In this document: positions 7,289 through 14,881 of the stretch, in pieces
Position numbering within the stretch: the first letter of the stretch is position 1
Layout of the letters: every line of letters starts with the position of its first letter
Assembly (NCBI GenBank): GCA_003455715.1
Contig: DMQJ01000234.1
Coordinates: 494-23,504, forward strand
Reading direction: 5' to 3'
Length of the DNA stretch: 23,011 nt
DNA from: Acidimicrobiaceae bacterium
Lineage (GTDB): Bacteria; Actinomycetota; Acidimicrobiia; Acidimicrobiales; Ilumatobacteraceae
Made by a program: the position numbers and the translations under genes
The notes under the pieces: generated by a model
What the model saw: only the letters and a program-made list of their open reading frames with translations
What the model was told of the DNA's origin: nothing
The model's database searches: none

Positions 7289-7995
7289 GCATGTTGCGAG
7301 TGGTTGGTCTCTCCGCCGGGTACGGCCCGGTGTCGGTGCTGCAGGGCATCGACCTCGAGGTGGGCGAGGGCGAGTTCGTGGTGATGCTCGGTGCCAACGG
7401 CGCCGGCAAGACCACCACGATGCGTGCTATCTCCGGCCTCATCTCCCGGCAGGGCCTCGTGGAGGTCGCGGGCGACGACATCACCAAGTGGAGCCCCGAC
7501 CACATCGTGCGTGCGGGTGTGGCCCAGGTGCCGCAGGGCCGCGGCACGTTCCCCGAGTTGTCGGTCGAAGACAACATGCTGGCCGGCGCGTACGTGCGCC
7601 ACGGGGGCCACGACGTGCGCGACGACATGCACAAGTGGTTCGAGGTGTTCCCCCGCCTCGGCGAACGCCGCCACCAGCGGGCGGGCAGCCTCAGCGGCGG
7701 CGAACAGCAGATGCTGGCCATCGCCCGTGCGCTGATGAGCCGGCCGAAGTTGTTGCTGTGCGACGAGCCCAGCCTCGGATTGGCGCCGCTCATCACCCAG
7801 GAGTTGTTCGGAGTGCTCGAGCGGCTCAACCGCGACGAGGGGCTGTCGGTGCTCTTGGTGGAGCAGAACGCCAACCTCGCCATGCACATCGCCAGCCGGG
7901 TGTATCTGTTGGAAACCGGCAACATCGTCGCCTCCGGCACCTCCGCCGAGTTGAGCGCCGACGATTCCATCCGCAAGGCGTACCTGGGGTTCTGA
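7285..7995 (+). CDS. livF: Branched-chain amino acid-type ABC transporter ATP-binding protein LivF
   Basis: A 236-residue second ATPase that pairs with LivG. Walker A is GANGAGKTT (36-44), the Q-loop region is VPQGRGTFPELSVEDNM, the signature LSGGE is at 136-140, Walker B is LLLCDEPSLGLAP and the switch region is LLVEQNANLAM. The family-typical PQGRGTFPELSV distinguishes LivF from LivG. The start ATG overlaps the livG stop by 4 nt and the stop overlaps livH by 1 nt, so translation is coupled. Confidence 0.94.
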
Positions 7996-8927
7996 TGGAT
8001 TTCTCTCTCCTCCTGCAACGAGTCATCGACGGCATCAGCCAGGGCAGCGTGTACGCCCTCATCGCCCTCGGCTTGGTCATCATCTATCGAGGCACCGGCC
8101 ACCTCAACTTCGCCCAAGGCGAGATGGCGTTGTTCGCCACCTATTGCGTCTACCAGTTCGGTGAGTGGGGCATTCCGGTCTGGATTGCGCTGTTCATGGG
8201 CATGGGCGTCGGCTTCGTGGTCGGAGCCGTCTCCGAGGTCACGCTCATCCGGCCGATCAGCAAGAAGTCGCCGTTCGCGGTGTTCATCGTGACGCTGGGC
8301 TTGTTCACCTTCCTCAACTGGCTCGACGGCGCCATCTGGGGCAACCAGCAGCTGCCCAACTCGGGCGTGGGGAGCAAGCAGCAGAGCTTCCCCGACCTGT
8401 TCCCCGCCGACCCGGAAGACCAGTTCAACTTCCTCGGTGCCTCGATTCGTTATGAGCGCATCGGCATCCTGCTGTTGGTGCTGGTCATCACCGGCCTGCT
8501 GTTCCTGCTGTTCAACAAGACCAAGTTCGGCCTGGCCATGCGGGCTGTCGCCAGCAACACCGAGAGCGCCAAGTTGGCCGGCATCCGCACCAACCTCGTG
8601 CTCATGGTCAGTTGGGGCCTTGCTGCCGCCATCGGCGCCGTGGGCGGCGTGGTGATGGGCGGCCTCAACAACTCGGTCGGCCTCGGCCTGATGTTCAGCA
8701 TCTTCATCTACGGCTCCGCTGCTGCCACATTGGGTGGGTTCGACTCGCCGGGCGGTGCAGTGGTGGGCGGTCTTGCAATCGGCCTCATCGAGAACCTGTC
8801 GTCGGGCTACGCACAGAAGTGGATCGGGCAAGAACTGAAGCTGGCGGTGGCCCTGGCCATCATCGTGGCCGTCCTGTTGGTGAAACCGTCCGGCCTGTTC
8901 GGCACGGAGAAGGTGGAGCGGGTATGA
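7995..8927 (+). CDS. livH: Branched-chain amino acid-type ABC transporter permease LivH
   Basis: A 310-residue membrane protein, one half of the translocation pore. The N-terminus, LLQRVIDGISQGSVYALIAL then GLVIIYRGTGHLNFAQGEM, is the hallmark of LivH. About eight hydrophobic segments follow. A polar loop of roughly 50 residues (from AIWGNQQLPNS to ASIRYERI) would lie outside the membrane. The coupling-helix region is FGLAMRAVASNTESAKLAGI, which contacts the ATPases. The ATG at 7995 shares one base with the livF stop (TGATG), and the stop overlaps livM (ATGA). Confidence 0.94.
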   Translation: MDFSLLLQRVIDGISQGSVYALIALGLVIIYRGTGHLNFAQGEMALFATYCVYQFGEWGIPVWIALFMGMGVGFVVGAVSEVTLIRPISKKSPFAVFIVTLGLFTFLNWLDGAIWGNQQLPNSGVGSKQQSFPDLFPADPEDQFNFLGASIRYERIGILLLVLVITGLLFLLFNKTKFGLAMRAVASNTESAKLAGIRTNLVLMVSWGLAAAIGAVGGVVMGGLNNSVGLGLMFSIFIYGSAAATLGGFDSPGGAVVGGLAIGLIENLSSGYAQKWIGQELKLAVALAIIVAVLLVKPSGLFGTEKVERV

Positions 8928-10174
8928 AGTCGTTGTTCACCATCCGCGAAGGCGGCGCCGCCAACTGGACCCTGCGGGTCATCACCATGGTGGCAATCGT
9001 GGGGCTCATGCTCTACATCCCCACCAAGTGGGAGGCCGGCACGCTCAACACCGCCATCGAGGGGCTCACCTACATGTCGGCCGCGATGGCGCTCAACCTG
9101 GTGCTGGGCTACACGGGGCAGATCTCCATCGGCCACTCGGCGTTCCTCGGCATCGGCGCCTACACCACCGGCATCATGGTGTCGCGTTGGGGCTTCAGCC
9201 CGTGGGTCACCTTCCCGGTGGCCTTCGGCATTGCCTTCGTCATCGGCGTGCTCATCTCGTTCCCGGCGGCTCGCATCAAGGGCGTCTACCTCGCCTTGGT
9301 CACCCTCGCACTCGGTCTGGTGTTCCCCCAGTTGGCCACATGGAAGAAGTTGGCCTGGATCACCGGCGGTGGGTCTGGCTTGCCCATCGCCTGCCCGGCG
9401 ACGGGCGTGTCGCGGTCGTGCGAAGGCACCGAGGTGCCCACCACGGGCTTCAACATCGGGCCCAAGTCGAAGGGGCAGATGCAGACCTTCGAGATCTTCG
9501 GGTGGAACCCGTTTGGCGACCTGCGACGCCCCGACAACAAGGCCGCGTTCTACTACTGGATCGCACTCGTCGTGGCCATCATCGTCTATCTGGCCTGCCG
9601 AGGTGTGGTGAAGAGCCGCGTGGGCCGTTCGCTCATCGCCATCCGCGACAACGAGACGGCCGCAGCAGTGATGGGTGTCAACCTCGTGCGCACGAAGGCG
9701 TTCGTCTTCGGCCTGTCGGCTGGCCTGTGTGCGCTCCCGGGCTGCGTCACCGCCATCAAGACCGGCGGTGTGAGCCCCGAGGGCATCATCAACATGACGG
9801 TGCGTGGTGCCATCACGTTCCTCATCGTCATGGTCATCGGCGGCGCCGGGTCGCTGGCGGGTCCGGTCATCGGCGGTGCCCTCTACGTGTTCGTGGTCGA
9901 CAAGACCGGCACCTGGGCCGACGACGACAAGATTCCGGGCGTCCTCCGCCCGTTCTTCGCCTGGTCGGAGATTCCTCCGGGCGACGGCATCTTCGCCGTG
10001 CTGCTCATCCTGCTCATGTTCGTTGCCCCACGCGGCATTGCGGGCTTGTGGAAGCAGTACATTCACAGAATCGTTCGCGTCATACCCCGCCCTGCGGGGG
10101 CCATTGGCGCAACGCCAGCGATGGCAACCGCCACCGCGACTCCAACCAGCAACCACGAGGGGGAGCCTCAATGA
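8924..10174 (+). CDS. livM: Branched-chain amino acid-type ABC transporter permease LivM
   Basis: A 416-residue second permease half. Family motifs are ALNLVLGYTGQISIGHSAF near residue 50 and the coupling region GRSLIAIRDNETAAAVMGVN. A hydrophilic insertion of about 60 residues (GGGSGLPIACPATGV onward, with C-x(n)-C) sits between the two hydrophobic halves. After the last membrane helix and GLWKQYIHRIVR there is an extra Ala/Thr/Pro-rich tail of about 30 residues (TATATPTSNH) not needed by the family; its coding DNA holds a small perfect hairpin (10085-10099) and the Shine-Dalgarno site of the next gene. It overlaps livH by 4 nt and the binding-protein gene by 4 nt. Confidence 0.93.
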   Translation: MKSLFTIREGGAANWTLRVITMVAIVGLMLYIPTKWEAGTLNTAIEGLTYMSAAMALNLVLGYTGQISIGHSAFLGIGAYTTGIMVSRWGFSPWVTFPVAFGIAFVIGVLISFPAARIKGVYLALVTLALGLVFPQLATWKKLAWITGGGSGLPIACPATGVSRSCEGTEVPTTGFNIGPKSKGQMQTFEIFGWNPFGDLRRPDNKAAFYYWIALVVAIIVYLACRGVVKSRVGRSLIAIRDNETAAAVMGVNLVRTKAFVFGLSAGLCALPGCVTAIKTGGVSPEGIINMTVRGAITFLIVMVIGGAGSLAGPVIGGALYVFVVDKTGTWADDDKIPGVLRPFFAWSEIPPGDGIFAVLLILLMFVAPRGIAGLWKQYIHRIVRVIPRPAGAIGATPAMATATATPTSNHEGEPQ

Positions 10175-11571
10175 AGCAGCGCAAGCGCGTACTGGGTGCG
10201 TTCATCGCAGTCAGTGCTCTCTTCGCCGCCGCATGCAGCGACGACGAAGAATCGACCAGCACCACCGCCGGCACGGAAGAGACCACGCCGACCGAAGAGA
10301 CCACGCCGACGGAGGAGACCACTCCCACCGAGGAGACCACCCCGACGGAAGAGACCACGCCCATGGACATGGGCTGGATGGTCAACACCGACGACTGTGT
10401 CGACCCCGACGCCGCCAACGCGCCCATCGAGGGCACCATCAAGATCGGTTCGGCGATGCCGCTCACCGGTGGCGCCGCCGCCGCTGCATTTGCTCCGGTG
10501 AAGGCCGGTTTCGAGGCCTACATCGACTACGCCAACGAGAACGGCCTGCTCGGCGACCTCACCATCGAAGTCGCCATCGAAGACGACCAGTACAACGCCG
10601 AGCTCACCCCCGGCGCCGTGGCCACCCAGATCGACGCCGGTGCGCACATCTTCTCCGGCATCATCGGCTCGCCCAACAACGCTGCGGTGCGCGACACCCT
10701 CAACCAGAACTGCATCCCGCAGCTCGCCGCCCTCACCGGTTCGCCGGCCTGGGGCGACGTGGTGAACTACCCCTGGACCACCGGCCAGCTCGCTCCCTAC
10801 ACCGTCGAGTCGCAGATCTATGCGGCGCAGATCGCTGAGCTGTACCCCGATGGCGCCAACGTGTCGCTGTTCCACGTGAACAACGAGTTCGGCCAGGTGT
10901 ACGTCGACGCGTTCAACGAGATCGCCGGCGACTATGGCATCACCATCGTTGGTGAGGAGACCATCGAGGCCACCGATTCGGCCCCGCCCACCGCACAGGT
11001 CACCAACATCGCCGCGTCGGCCCCCGACGTGATCATGGCGGTGCCGCTGGGCGCCCAGTGCATCAGCTTCCTCACCGAGGTTGCCAACGCCAAGGCCGCC
11101 AACTCGGGCTGGAACCCGGCCGTGTTCCTCACCAACACCTGCGCCAGCAGCCTCATCCTCGGCGCCTCGGGCGCTGCGGCTGACGGCCTCTACACCTCCA
11201 GCAACGGCATCGACGTGGTCGACCCGGCCAACGCCGAGATCCCGGCCGTCGCCGAGTACCTGGCCTTCATGGAGGCTCGTGGCGAAGGCGAGATCGCTGC
11301 CACCGCCGCCGCTGGCTGGACCACCGCTGAGGTCACCGTCGCCATCATCAAGCAGGCCATGGAGAGCCCTGAGGGCCTCACCCGGGCCAGCATCATCAAC
11401 GCTGCCCGCAACTTCGAGTACACCCCGTCGCTCGTGGTGCCGGGCGTGGTGTTCAAGATGCAGGGCGAAGAAGATGTGTACATCGCCGAGAGCCTCGTCG
11501 TGCGCCAGTACGACGCCGACACGGCGACGTTTGTCGATGTGGGCGAGCTGATCACCTCCTTCGAGAGCTGA
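10171..11571 (+). CDS. ABC transporter substrate-binding lipoprotein (LivJ/LivK-type)
   Basis: A 466-residue periplasmic-binding-protein type I protein that captures the ligand outside the membrane and delivers it to LivHM. Residues 1-21 form a lipoprotein signal (KQRKR, hydrophobic core, AAAC) with acylated C22. An acidic Thr/Pro linker follows (about residues 25-65, five TTPTEE-like units) that would hold the binding domain away from the membrane. The mature domain starts at GTIKIGSAMPLTGG, the usual first strand and ligand loop. Four Cys lie in the domain (NDDC-like TDDCVD, NQNCIP, GAQCIS, NTCASS). A strong Shine-Dalgarno site (GAGGGGGAG) precedes the ATG, which suits the high dose needed for a binding protein. 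The ligand is unknown. Confidence 0.93.
   Translation: MKQRKRVLGAFIAVSALFAAACSDDEESTSTTAGTEETTPTEETTPTEETTPTEETTPTEETTPMDMGWMVNTDDCVDPDAANAPIEGTIKIGSAMPLTGGAAAAAFAPVKAGFEAYIDYANENGLLGDLTIEVAIEDDQYNAELTPGAVATQIDAGAHIFSGIIGSPNNAAVRDTLNQNCIPQLAALTGSPAWGDVVNYPWTTGQLAPYTVESQIYAAQIAELYPDGANVSLFHVNNEFGQVYVDAFNEIAGDYGITIVGEETIEATDSAPPTAQVTNIAASAPDVIMAVPLGAQCISFLTEVANAKAANSGWNPAVFLTNTCASSLILGASGAAADGLYTSSNGIDVVDPANAEIPAVAEYLAFMEARGEGEIAATAAAGWTTAEVTVAIIKQAMESPEGLTRASIINAARNFEYTPSLVVPGVVFKMQGEEDVYIAESLVVRQYDADTATFVDVGELITSFES
10279..10362 (+). repeat. In-frame 18-bp tandem repeat encoding ETTPTE linker units
   Basis: About 4.7 copies of an 18-bp unit beginning GAGACCACGCCGACC. Third positions vary between copies (ACG/ACT/ACC, GAA/GAG) while the peptide is kept, which shows selection on the linker sequence rather than a fresh expansion. 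Length differences between strains would be expected here. Confidence 0.9.
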
Positions 11572-11596
11572 TCAGTTCCCTCCGTCTCTGACGACG

Positions 11597-11624
11597 AACG
11601 GCCCGCCCTTCGGGGCGGGCCGTT
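11597..11624 (+). terminator. Strong hairpin terminator of the liv operon
   Basis: A perfect 12-bp GC-rich stem, AACGGCCCGCCC paired with GGGCGGGCCGTT, around a TTCG tetraloop, 25 nt after the binding-protein stop. No U-run follows, as is common in high-GC actinobacteria. It also separates the operon from the next promoter at 11639. Confidence 0.85.
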
Positions 11625-11638
11625 CCGCGTTCGGGGGC

Positions 11639-11644
11639 TACTGT
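11639..11644 (+). promoter_or_regulatory. -10 box (TACTGT) of crotonase gene, leaderless type
   Basis: TACTGT ends 8 nt before the ATG at 11653 and lies 14 nt after the liv terminator stem. Confidence 0.5.
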
Positions 11645-11652
11645 TCGCCGCC

Positions 11653-12489
11653 ATGGGCATCTCACTCGACGACCTCACCACCATCCGCTACGAGGTGGTG
11701 AACCCGGGCGAACACGGCGTCGCCGTGGTCACCCTCGACCGGCCGGAGTCGCGCAATGCGCAGGACAAGCGCATGACGTACGAGATGAACGCAGCGTTCG
11801 ACGATGCCTGCCGCCGCGCCGACGTGAAAGTGATCGTGCTCCAGGCCGATGGTCCGCACTTCAGCAGTGGCCACGATCTGCGCGACCGTTCGTCGTTCTC
11901 CGACATGCCGCTGGTAACCCCCAACGGTGGGTTCTCCGCCGATGGCCAGGAGGGCCATTACGCCTGGGAAGACGAGCTGTACTTCCAGATGTGCTGGCGG
12001 TGGCGCAACCTGCCCAAGCCGCTCTTGGCTGCGGCGCAGGGCAAGACCATCGCCGGTGGGCTGATGCTGCTGTGGGTGGCCGACATCATCGTCGCCGCCG
12101 ACGATGCCCTGTTCAGCGACCCTGTGGTGGGTATGGGTGTGAACGGGGTGGAGTACTTCGCTCACCCATGGGAGTTCGGGGCCCGCAAGGCCAAAGAACT
12201 GTTGTTCACCGGCGACTGGGTGACGGCCCGCGACGCGCAACAGCTCGGCATGGTGAACCATGTGGTTCCCGCTGCCGAGCTGCGCGAGTTCACGATGAAC
12301 CTGGCGGGTCGTATTGCGCAGCGACCCTCATTTGCACTGAGGTTGGCGAAGGAGAGTGTGAACCAGACCTTGGAAGCCCAGGGTCAGCTCACGGCGATGA
12401 AGGCTGCGTTCAGCATCCAGCACCTCGCCCACGCCCACAACCGGGTGCGTTTCGGCGTCCCCATCGACCCATCGTCGATGAAGAAGTAG
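11653..12489 (+). CDS. Enoyl-CoA hydratase/isomerase (crotonase) family protein lacking both catalytic Glu
   Basis: A 278-residue crotonase-fold protein binding acyl-CoA thioesters. The first oxyanion-hole motif is FSSGHDL (70-76) and the second is in GKTIAGGLMLLWVAD (130-144). The two Glu used by enoyl-CoA hydratase are missing: by motif alignment their positions are M138 and V158 (FSDPVVGMG). An extended segment rich in acidic and aromatic residues (about 80-115) and the helix LFTGDWVTARDAQQLGMVN are otherwise normal for the fold. It may therefore catalyse another crotonase-superfamily reaction. The start ATG 11653 is supported by the -10 box. It converges on the small lipoprotein gene with 6 nt between stops. 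Confidence 0.88.
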   Translation: MGISLDDLTTIRYEVVNPGEHGVAVVTLDRPESRNAQDKRMTYEMNAAFDDACRRADVKVIVLQADGPHFSSGHDLRDRSSFSDMPLVTPNGGFSADGQEGHYAWEDELYFQMCWRWRNLPKPLLAAAQGKTIAGGLMLLWVADIIVAADDALFSDPVVGMGVNGVEYFAHPWEFGARKAKELLFTGDWVTARDAQQLGMVNHVVPAAELREFTMNLAGRIAQRPSFALRLAKESVNQTLEAQGQLTAMKAAFSIQHLAHAHNRVRFGVPIDPSSMKK

Positions 12490-12495
12490 GCCGGG

Positions 12496-12789
12496 TCAGC
12501 CGGCGGGTTGGGCGTCGGTGATGAGGTAGGAGCTGTCGCCCGTGACCTGAGCGGTGAAGTTCCACGTGACGCCGTCGGCAGCCGTTGCCGTGCAGGTGAA
12601 GGTCTGGCCGGCCTCGATCTTCGCGGGTTCGGTGCACGACGTGCCCGTGAAGGTGGTGCCGAGCTGGCTCTCCACCTCGGTGCTCTCGATGAACTTCTCG
12701 GCGTTGTCCTTGAAATCGCTCTCGTCGTTGCTGCAGGCGGCTGCGAAGAGGGCCAAGCCAGCGGTCGCGGCGATCATCAACTTCTTCAT
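12496..12789 (-). CDS. Small secreted lipoprotein, DUF4333-like
   Basis: A 97-residue lipoprotein. Residues 1-18 are a signal peptide with lipobox FAAAC, giving acylated C19. The mature part has the layout of DUF4333-type actinobacterial proteins: an N-terminal helix (DNAEKFIESTEVESQL), a first Cys in GTSCTEPAKIEAGQTFTC and a second Cys in the same strand pair, then ADGVTWNFTAQV. The two Cys (about residues 52 and 65) probably form a disulfide outside the cell. The function of the family is unknown. A Shine-Dalgarno site (GGGAAGGA) lies 11 nt before the ATG, and a TAACCT -10 box overlaps the stop codon of the upstream rarD-like gene. Confidence 0.8.
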   Translation of the reverse strand: MKKLMIAATAGLALFAAACSNDESDFKDNAEKFIESTEVESQLGTTFTGTSCTEPAKIEAGQTFTCTATAADGVTWNFTAQVTGDSSYLITDAQPAG

Positions 12790-12826
12790 GTGGGGGGTGT
12801 TCCTTCCCGTCGTAGTGAGAACCGCG

Positions 12827-12832
12827 AGGTTA
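12827..12832 (-). promoter_or_regulatory. -10 box (TAACCT) of the DUF4333-like gene
   Basis: On the minus strand TAACCT overlaps the stop codon of the rarD-like gene and would give a leader of about 30 nt with a Shine-Dalgarno site. Read-through from the upstream operon is an alternative. Confidence 0.35.
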
Positions 12833-13741
12833 GCCGGTCGCGCCGGCGAGGCTCGGTGAAGGACGTCGCGATCGGCGCACGGTGTCGGCGGTGAGCACCG
12901 CGAGTCCGGCCCACAGTACGGCGAACCCGGCCACCTTGGCTGCCGACAGCGGCTCGTGGTACATCAGCCAGCCGATGAGGAAGTTCATGGACGGCACGAG
13001 GTACTGCATCGGGCCGATCACCGTGAGCGGCACCCGTTGCGCCGCATAGGCGAACAACATCAGCGGAGTGACGGTGGCGAGACCGCTGAGCAGCACGTAG
13101 GTGAGTTCCAAGCCGTTCGCCGATGAGGCGACGCTGCCCGTGCGCCCCGACAGCGCCACGGCCAGGGCCAACGCCGCAGGAGTGAGGAGGAACGACTCGG
13201 CGGCCATGCTCTCGATGGGCGACAGGGGTACCTGCTTCTTGAGATACCCGTACACCGTCCAGCTTCCGGCGATGAGCAGTGCCAGCCAGGGCACGCGACC
13301 GTTGGCGATACTGAGCACCACGACCGACGCAACGGCGAACACCAGCGAGACCCGCTGTGCCATGCGAAGCGGCTCGTGCAGCACCAGCACCCCCACGGTG
13401 ACGGTACCGATGGGGGCGATGAAGTAGCCGAGGGCAGTCTCCAACACCTGCCCATGCACCACGGCGTACACGTACGCAGTCCAGTTCGCGGTGAGAAGGA
13501 TGGATGCAGCGGCGACTCTGGCGATGAGTGCGCGGTTGCCGCGCAACACACGTAGACGCCCCCACCGGCGAGTGACGGTGAGCACCACAGCCATCACCGC
13601 GGCCGATGCCACGATGCGCCAGCCGATGAGCTCGAACGCGTCGAAGGCACGCAGTTGCTTCCAGTAGATGGTGAGGAGCCCCCACACCACGTAAGCGGTG
13701 AGGCCGGCGATGATGCCGGCCCGTTGTTGCGGATGCTCCAT
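12830..13741 (-). CDS. rarD: RarD-type EamA-family permease (drug/metabolite transporter superfamily)
   Basis: A 303-residue inner-membrane protein with about ten hydrophobic segments arranged as two EamA repeats. RarD-like marks are the N-terminal GLTAYVVWGLLTIYWKQL, then ILLTANWTAYVYAVVHGQVL, ETALGYFIAPIGTVTVGVLV and, in the second half, VPLTVIGPMQYLVPSMNFL. RarD proteins were linked to chloramphenicol resistance in Pseudomonas, but their natural substrates are unknown. The ATG at 13741 lies 3 nt after the stop of the serine hydrolase, so the two are co-transcribed from the promoter at 14871. The C-terminal tail is Arg/Ser/Pro-rich and cytoplasmic. Confidence 0.9.
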   Translation of the reverse strand: MEHPQQRAGIIAGLTAYVVWGLLTIYWKQLRAFDAFELIGWRIVASAAVMAVVLTVTRRWGRLRVLRGNRALIARVAAASILLTANWTAYVYAVVHGQVLETALGYFIAPIGTVTVGVLVLHEPLRMAQRVSLVFAVASVVVLSIANGRVPWLALLIAGSWTVYGYLKKQVPLSPIESMAAESFLLTPAALALAVALSGRTGSVASSANGLELTYVLLSGLATVTPLMLFAYAAQRVPLTVIGPMQYLVPSMNFLIGWLMYHEPLSAAKVAGFAVLWAGLAVLTADTVRRSRRPSPSLAGATG

Positions 13742-13744
13742 TGG

Positions 13745-14863
13745 TTAGTGCTGCAGCGCGTCGAGGACGAGGCCGTGCAGATCGGCGGCGCGACGGAACT
13801 CCACACGGGGGTCTTGGTGGAGGGTGTCGTGGAGGAAGGAGAAGCTGATGCCACTGGCCGGGTCGGCCCAGCACAGTTGGCCGCCGGCGCCGGCGTGGCC
13901 GAACGCGCGGGGAGTGTCGGGCATCCAGCGGTGCAGGTGGAAGCCGTCGCTGCCCGACACGTAACCAGCGATGGTGCGGTTGGCGGGCACCTTGTCGCTG
14001 ACGTTGATGGCGTTGTTGCGGATGGTGCCCACCGCGTCGGCCAACCAGTCGTCGGGGAGTGCTCCGCCGAAGTTGTGCAGGAAGTGCTGGTACACCATGG
14101 CCATCTCGGCCGCCGTTGCCATACCGCCTCCCGCAGGAATGGCTGCCGCCTGCGAGCGAGGGTCGTTCATCGACAGCAGTGCTTCCGGGGTGACCGACGG
14201 GGTGGGGACCAACTCGGCTCGACCGTAGGTGGCCGCAAGGCTGTCGGCGTCGTCGGGGTAGGTGCCGACCGAACGCACCACTCGTGGGCCACGCACGCCG
14301 AGCGCCGCGGGGCCGAGGATGGGCGCAACCCCTGCAGGTGCGACGACGCGTTCGTGGATGACGTCGACGTACGAGCGCCCCGACAGGGTCTCGATGAGTT
14401 CGGCGATCACCCAGTGGGCGCTGATGGGGTGATACTCCGTTCGGCTACCGGGCCTCCAGTCGAGCGACCACTCGGCGAACTGCTCGCGGCGGCCAGCGCT
14501 GGTGCCCCACCGCTGCGGCCCGATGGGCGCCTGGGGGAACCCGCCCTGCATGGTGAGCAGTTGCAGCACGCTCACCTCGTTCTTGCCGTGGTGACCGAAC
14601 TCGGGGACGTAGCGGGCCACGGGTGCAGTGAGGTCGATCGCCCCATCCGCGAGATGCGGCAGCAGGGCCATCGCCGACAGCGCCTTGGTGGCGGAGAAGA
14701 TGATGAATCTGTCGTCGAGCGCCGCTGCGCCGAACGCCTCGTGGTGCACCACCGTGCCCCCAAAGCCGATGGCCACCTGTGCGGCGCCGACGTGGCCGCG
14801 CTCGACCTCCAACTCGATGCGGCGTGAGAGGGCCTGGAGTCCGGTAGGGGAGAGCGAGGTCAT
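13745..14863 (-). CDS. Serine hydrolase, beta-lactamase / class C fold
   Basis: A 372-residue protein of the same broad family as the hydrolase at 3814 but only distantly alike. The nucleophile motif is S57-A-T-K60 (IIFSATKALSAM), the Tyr motif is in RTEYHPISAHWVIAELIE and the third motif is FGHAGAGGQLCWADP. There is no signal peptide. The start is ATG 14863, because TACTGT ends 7 nt upstream; the frame stays open to 15715, but that part is antisense to the crotonase gene. It is the first gene of an operon with the RarD-type permease, which suggests the enzyme and the exporter or importer share a substrate (inference). True beta-lactamase activity is unlikely given HAG in place of KTG. Confidence 0.87.
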   Translation of the reverse strand: MTSLSPTGLQALSRRIELEVERGHVGAAQVAIGFGGTVVHHEAFGAAALDDRFIIFSATKALSAMALLPHLADGAIDLTAPVARYVPEFGHHGKNEVSVLQLLTMQGGFPQAPIGPQRWGTSAGRREQFAEWSLDWRPGSRTEYHPISAHWVIAELIETLSGRSYVDVIHERVVAPAGVAPILGPAALGVRGPRVVRSVGTYPDDADSLAATYGRAELVPTPSVTPEALLSMNDPRSQAAAIPAGGGMATAAEMAMVYQHFLHNFGGALPDDWLADAVGTIRNNAINVSDKVPANRTIAGYVSGSDGFHLHRWMPDTPRAFGHAGAGGQLCWADPASGISFSFLHDTLHQDPRVEFRRAADLHGLVLDALQH

Positions 14864-14869
14864 GCTCCC

Positions 14870-14875
14870 TACAGT
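14870..14875 (+). promoter_or_regulatory. -10 box (TACAGT) of crotonase/hydrolase operon, overlapping its divergent partner
   Basis: TACAGT ends 6 nt before the ATG at 14882. Five of its six bases are shared with the minus-strand box at 14871-14876. Confidence 0.5.
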
Positions 14876-14876
14876 A
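14871..14876 (-). promoter_or_regulatory. -10 box (TACTGT) of serine hydrolase/rarD operon, overlapping its divergent partner
   Basis: On the minus strand TACTGT lies 7 nt before the ATG at 14863. Start codons of the two divergent genes are only 18 bp apart, so both -10 boxes occupy the same DNA and cannot be opened by two polymerases at once. Confidence 0.5.
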
Positions 14877-14881
14877 CGGCC

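Noticed and set aside
9028..10170. Upstream extension of the binding-protein frame through livM
   Set aside because: Out of frame with livM and His/Arg-rich; the lipoprotein signal begins at ATG 10171.
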